Assembly: GCF_024679095.1 (NCBI RefSeq)
Contig: NC_066509.1
Span: 16,417,589-16,481,588, forward strand
DNA length: 64,000 nucleotides
Origin: Eriocheir sinensis
Lineage: Eukaryota > Arthropoda > Malacostraca > Decapoda > Varunidae
Reading direction: 5' to 3'
Made by a program: the position numbers and the translations under genes
Notes under the pieces: model-generated
Told to the model about the DNA's origin: nothing
Seen by the model: the letters and a program-made list of their open reading frames with translations, nothing else
The model's database searches: none
In this document: positions 60,578-64,000 of the stretch, one piece after another
Position numbering within the stretch: position 1 is the first letter of the stretch
How the letters are laid out: the number at the start of each line of letters is the position of its first letter

Positions 60578-61450
60578 ATACAAGGACAAGAGAAGGAGAA
60601 AGGGGAGGGTGACTGATGGGGAAAAGTAGGAGGAGGAGGAGGAGGAGGAGGGGAGAGAAGAGAAAGAAGAAAAGAAAAAGAAAAATTAAAAGATTGGAGG
60701 TCTAAGTGATGAAGAAAGAGGAAGGGAAGAGGAGAAGGAGGAAAGGGGGGGTGAGTGATGGGGTAATAGGAGGAAGGGATAAGGTTTAGGGGAGGGAGGT
60801 ACACTCATGGAAGGGAGGGCTTTCTTTTATCCCCTCTGTTTATCCTCATTCTTCTTTTACCTTTATTAATCCCCTTTTCCTTCTGTCTCTCTATATTCTT
60901 CTTTCATTTCTCTTTCTTTCGTGTCTATCTTCCCTTTTCCTTCTCTCATTCTTTAACTCATTTTTTACTCATTCTTAACTCTCATTCCTCCTGCTTTCCT
61001 CTCTGTCCTCCTTTAACTTTCCCTCATTATTTTTCCTTTTTTTCTGCCTATTCTCTTTTCTCACCCTTCCTTCCCTCTTCTTCCTTCTATCCTCTACTTT
61101 TCTCTCATTCCTCCTCCTCTCCTCTTCCTTCCCTCATATATTTCCTTCTCTCCACTGCCCATCATTCTTCCTTCTTTCCTCTATTTCGTTCCTCAATCTG
61201 CCCTCTTCTCTACCTCTCATCTTCCTGCTTTACACTGCCAGTCACTCATCATTTCCTATTCTCTTCCCTCCCTTTTTCCCTTCGTCTCTCCTTTCCTTTA
61301 CCTTCCATACTGCGTCCCTCAGTCCTCCACCCTCCCTCCTGCCATCAACTCCCTTTTTATTTTTCCTTTCCTCCCACTTTTCTCGTCGCCTCCCGCCCTC
61401 TCCCTCCCTCCCACACTCACTCCAGCCGTCTGTTCCCAAGCATCCATTCG
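60575..61450. repeat. Purine tract then pyrimidine tract
   Basis: A/G-rich at 60590-60800 with (GGA)n near 60630-60650. Then C/T-rich at 60815-61430 with repeated TTCCTTCT and CTCATTC words. The sign of strand asymmetry switches near 60810. Confidence 0.75.
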
Positions 61451-61459
61451 GCATCAGTG

Positions 61460-61985
61460 AGGTGTCATGTAGGGGGAGGGAGGGGAGGGGAGGGGAAGTG
61501 GGAGAGGTAAGGGAGAGGCCAGGGGGGGGAGGGAGAAGCTTCGATTAAGGGGGCAATAGTCAGTCTGGGTAACGCATTTATCTGGAAAGTGTCGACGAAA
61601 ACGGTAGGGGGCAAAAGGCTGGGTGGAAGGGACGGATTTAAAAGGCTGGCAGGGGGGCGGTAGGGTATTGGGAATGGGAAGGGGCGGCTGGAGAGGTATG
61701 GTAGGATGGAAGAGGAAGGAGTTGAAAGGAGTGCAAGGGGGTGACAGGGTATGGAGGAAGAGGCGGCAGGGAGGGATGACAGGGGTTAGGACATTTGGGT
61801 TGACAGAGGTGGTTGGGTTGAGTTGGGTTGGGGGTTAGGTTGCAGGTAGGGATGACAGTGGGTAGGAACAGCTAAGGTTAGGGCATTTGTTTGGGTTGAC
61901 AGAGGGGGTTGGGTTGGGTTGGAATGGGGATTGGATTGACATAGTGGTAGGTGTAGGTGGGAAGGGGAGGGTAAGGCAGGGATGT
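61460..61985. repeat. G-rich DNA with a 77-bp duplicated segment
   Basis: GGGGAGGG-type DNA to about 61535, then GGGTGGAAGG/GGAAGGGG-like loose repeats. GGGATGACAG at 61772 and 61849 begins two copies of a unit containing TTGGGTTGACAGAGG and (TTGGG)n. The second copy has a short insertion. Confidence 0.75.
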
Positions 61986-62050
61986 CAAGGAATAGAGGAT
62001 GTTGTGCTGCAGGGGGTACTGTTACAAGGGTGAGAGAGAAGTGGAAGTAA

Positions 62051-62236
62051 GAATGGCAGGGGATTGGTGGCAGGGAATGGACGGCAAGGGATGGGAGGCA
62101 GGGGATGGGTGGCAGGGAATGGATGGCAGGGGATTGGTGGCAGGGAATGGACGCCAGGGGATGGGAGACAGGGAATGGACGGCAGGGGATGGGAGGCAGG
62201 GGGCGGATGGCAGGGGATGGGTGGCAGGGAGCAGGA
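62051..62236. repeat. 14-bp minisatellite, about 13 units
   Basis: Units of the form ATGG(A/G)NGGCAGGG(G/A) follow each other in register every 14 bp. Variants (ATTGG, ACGCC, GAGAC) recur, giving a hint of a 28- or 42-bp higher-order pattern. Confidence 0.93.
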
Positions 62237-62283
62237 AACAATCACTCCCCCGTGGATGCTAGCAGGGTCATTTATTATAGTTA

Positions 62284-62349
<66 letters not shown>
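62284..62349 (+). repeat. (GA)n microsatellite
   Basis: Perfect GA array. Confidence 0.97.
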
Positions 62350-62354
<5 letters not shown>

Positions 62355-62575
62355 GCTAACCCGTTTTCTCATGCATAACATTTTGTCATCCAACACGTCA
62401 ATAGAAAATGGAGTACGTACGTTGTCGCATAAATCTTCTTTTCCTTTTTGTTCTTTACTCTTATTGTTTCTTTGCTATTATTATTATTATGTTTTATTAT
62501 TTTGCGTCACTTAAATTGCATTACTCTACCTTCCCTTATTCCTCATTCCTTGCGTGTGTAATCTTTCCTCGTGGG
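62350..62575. other. Unique T-rich sequence
   Basis: No gene recognised. Confidence 0.5.
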
Positions 62576-62579
62576 TGCT

Positions 62580-62775
62580 AGAAGAGGAGGAGGAGGAGAA
62601 GCAGGAGGAGGAGGAGGAGGAGGAGGAGGTGGAGGTGGTGGTGGTGGTGGTAGAAGTGGAGTTACTGGTGGAGGAGAAAGAAGACAAGGAAAAGAAGAAA
62701 AGAAGAAGAAGGAGAAGAAGATGAAGATGAAGATAATGATTATGAAAAAGAAAAACTAGAAGAAAAAGAAGAAAA

Positions 62776-62835
<60 letters not shown>

Positions 62836-62905
62836 GAGGAGGAGGAAGTACCACTATCACCACTACCACCACTACCACCATCACCACCACCACCACCACC
62901 ACTAT
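62580..62905. repeat. Trinucleotide mosaic: GGA, GGT, GAA, TAG, CAC
   Basis: Successive triplet arrays: GGA at 62585-62630, GGT at 62631-62650, GAA/AAG at 62670-62775, TAG at about 62776-62834, and ACC at 62851-62902. Confidence 0.93.
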
Positions 62906-63022
62906 TCACCAGCTAATTTCCGCCCCCCGTCAGAAGCAAAGAAACGGGACACTCATTACAGAAAACGTGATCTAATCTAAGGCTGACTATCGCGTTCCGG
63001 GGAGGCGCGGGCGTGCTATGTA

Positions 63023-63067
<45 letters not shown>
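63023..63067 (+). repeat. (TG)n microsatellite
   Basis: Perfect TG array. A second short one lies at 63091-63106. Confidence 0.95.
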
Positions 63068-63069
<2 letters not shown>

Positions 63070-63129
63070 GGCAGGATGAGGAGAAAAGAGTGTGTGTGTG
63101 TGTGTTTGTTGCTGTTCGTTGTAAATGTG

Positions 63130-63625
63130 GTGATTATTTTTATCATTTATTCATCTTTAGTTTATTTTCTTTCTTCTTTGTTCTACTTTTGTTTATTGTA
63201 CGTGTTTCTTCCACCTCATTTTGTTTATTTCTATTTTTTATTTACCTTCTTTTTTTCTTCTTGCTTATTAAAGTCTACGTATTTTTCCACCTCATTTTGT
63301 TTATTTTTATTCCTACTATTATTCATCTTTTGTTTATTTCATATTTTTGCTTTTAAGTCTACGTGTTTCTACACCTTATTTTGTTTATCTTATATTGGTT
63401 ATTCAGCTTTAGTTTATTTCCGCTTTCATTATATGCTTATGAAGTCTACGTGTTTCCTCAACCTCGTTTTGTTACACCTTTTGTTTGTTGTTTCTTCTTT
63501 ATGCTTATTGAGTCTACGTGTTTCTTCCGCCTCATTTTGTTACACCTTTAGTTTATTAGCTTTTCTCTTTATGCTAATTAAGTCTACGCGTTCCTTCCGC
63601 CTCATTTTGTTATACTGGTATTTTA
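63130..63625. repeat. Decayed 68- to 87-bp tandem repeat, six units
   Basis: AGTCTACGTGTTTCTTCC followed by (A/G)CCTCATTTTGTT recurs with TACG at 63199, 63276, 63360, 63447, 63515 and 63585. The 217-codon + frame (63013-63666) is open through the array and shows repeated K-S-T-x-F motifs, but it is hydrophobic repeat translation starting in a TG array. Confidence 0.82.
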
Positions 63626-64000
63626 TTTCCTGCCCCCACGGGAGCGAAAACGTGACATCGCTGTAGTATTTTCTTATTAGGTTTTTCATATTTACTTCTC
63701 CTTTTCCTTTAGATTCAACGTGAGGAATGACGTCATACTAACATTTGTTTATTATATGAGTTACCACTTCTTCTCTTGTTTATTTTATCCTTTTCATTTG
63801 ACATAAATTAACATTATCTACAAACAAATTTCATTTCACTAATTTCTACACGGGAAAAGAAGTTATGTATATTTTTCTTCCGTTAAGTTCGGCAGCATTT
63901 TCTTCTCTTCTCTTCCTTTCCACATCTGAATACTTGCTTGATGAAAAGCCTTCATTCTCACAAACATCCTCGTTTTGGTCTCGACAGTCCATCTTACTAT
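63626..64000. other. Unique AT-rich sequence, nothing recognised
   Basis: Non-repetitive to the window end. No gene supported. Confidence 0.5.

Noticed and set aside
60191..60616. 141-codon ORF with S/P-rich start
   Set aside because: Mostly polypyrimidine and (CT)n translation. The unique middle part has no recognisable domain.

Overview
This 64-kb window looks like non-genic DNA (intergenic or deep-intronic) from a large, repeat-rich invertebrate genome. A decapod crustacean such as a crab or shrimp is my best guess. That is an inference from texture: very dense (CT/GA)n, (CA/TG)n and (AT)n arrays, kilobase purine/pyrimidine tracts, tRNA-derived SINEs, and 5'-truncated non-LTR retrotransposon 3' ends. 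No host protein-coding gene, rRNA, stand-alone tRNA, CRISPR array or prokaryotic feature can be supported. Nearly all long open reading frames are translations of simple repeats.

The readable biology is a set of decayed retroelements. Six pieces carry retrotransposon coding sequence, all on the + strand: 9.35-9.73 kb (C-terminal tip, UTR and TTA tail), 19.61-20.73 kb (reverse transcriptase to poly-A, here 'LINE-A'), 22.04-23.16 kb (tandemly duplicated RT C-terminus, 'LINE-B'), 37.40-37.69 kb, 46.05-47.15 kb (RT with YADD box, 'LINE-C') and 51.29-52.03 kb (RNase H and terminal cysteine motif, 'LINE-D'). Five short interspersed fragments (0.23, 27.4, 31.7, 44.4 and 50.1 kb) are homologous to the 3' end of LINE-A. 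Two tRNA-derived SINE families occur. SINE-1 is a near-complete copy at 40.73-41.05 kb (- strand) plus two tail-only copies at 8.9 and 55.7 kb. SINE-2 is at 42.42 kb. A MITE-like element with imperfect terminal inverted repeats lies at 6.30-6.51 kb.

Tandem repeats fill much of the rest. The clearest are a 41-bp minisatellite of 34 in-register units (28.77-30.17 kb), a 32-bp minisatellite of 18 units (53.6-54.2 kb), pyrimidine- or purine-biased minisatellites with periods near 42, 85, 57, 67-70 and 73 bp, a 65-bp G-rich array (55.3 kb), a 14-bp array (62.05 kb), and two-copy duplications of 135 bp (26.9 kb) and 157 bp (48.4 kb).

A few unique stretches deserve attention as possible gene-related sequence. 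Two places have a polypyrimidine-CAG directly followed by GTGAGT with a second donor shortly downstream (169-207 and 41378-41432), resembling micro-exons or recursive splice sites. There is a possible minus-strand first exon near 4.0 kb with an NRF1-like site, a CCAAT/E-box-bearing unique stretch at 9.9-10.9 kb, a CpG-dense 150-nt exon-like piece at 45.0 kb, and several CAGGTG/CACCTG clusters. I found no convincing previously undescribed system; these are leads of low to moderate strength.
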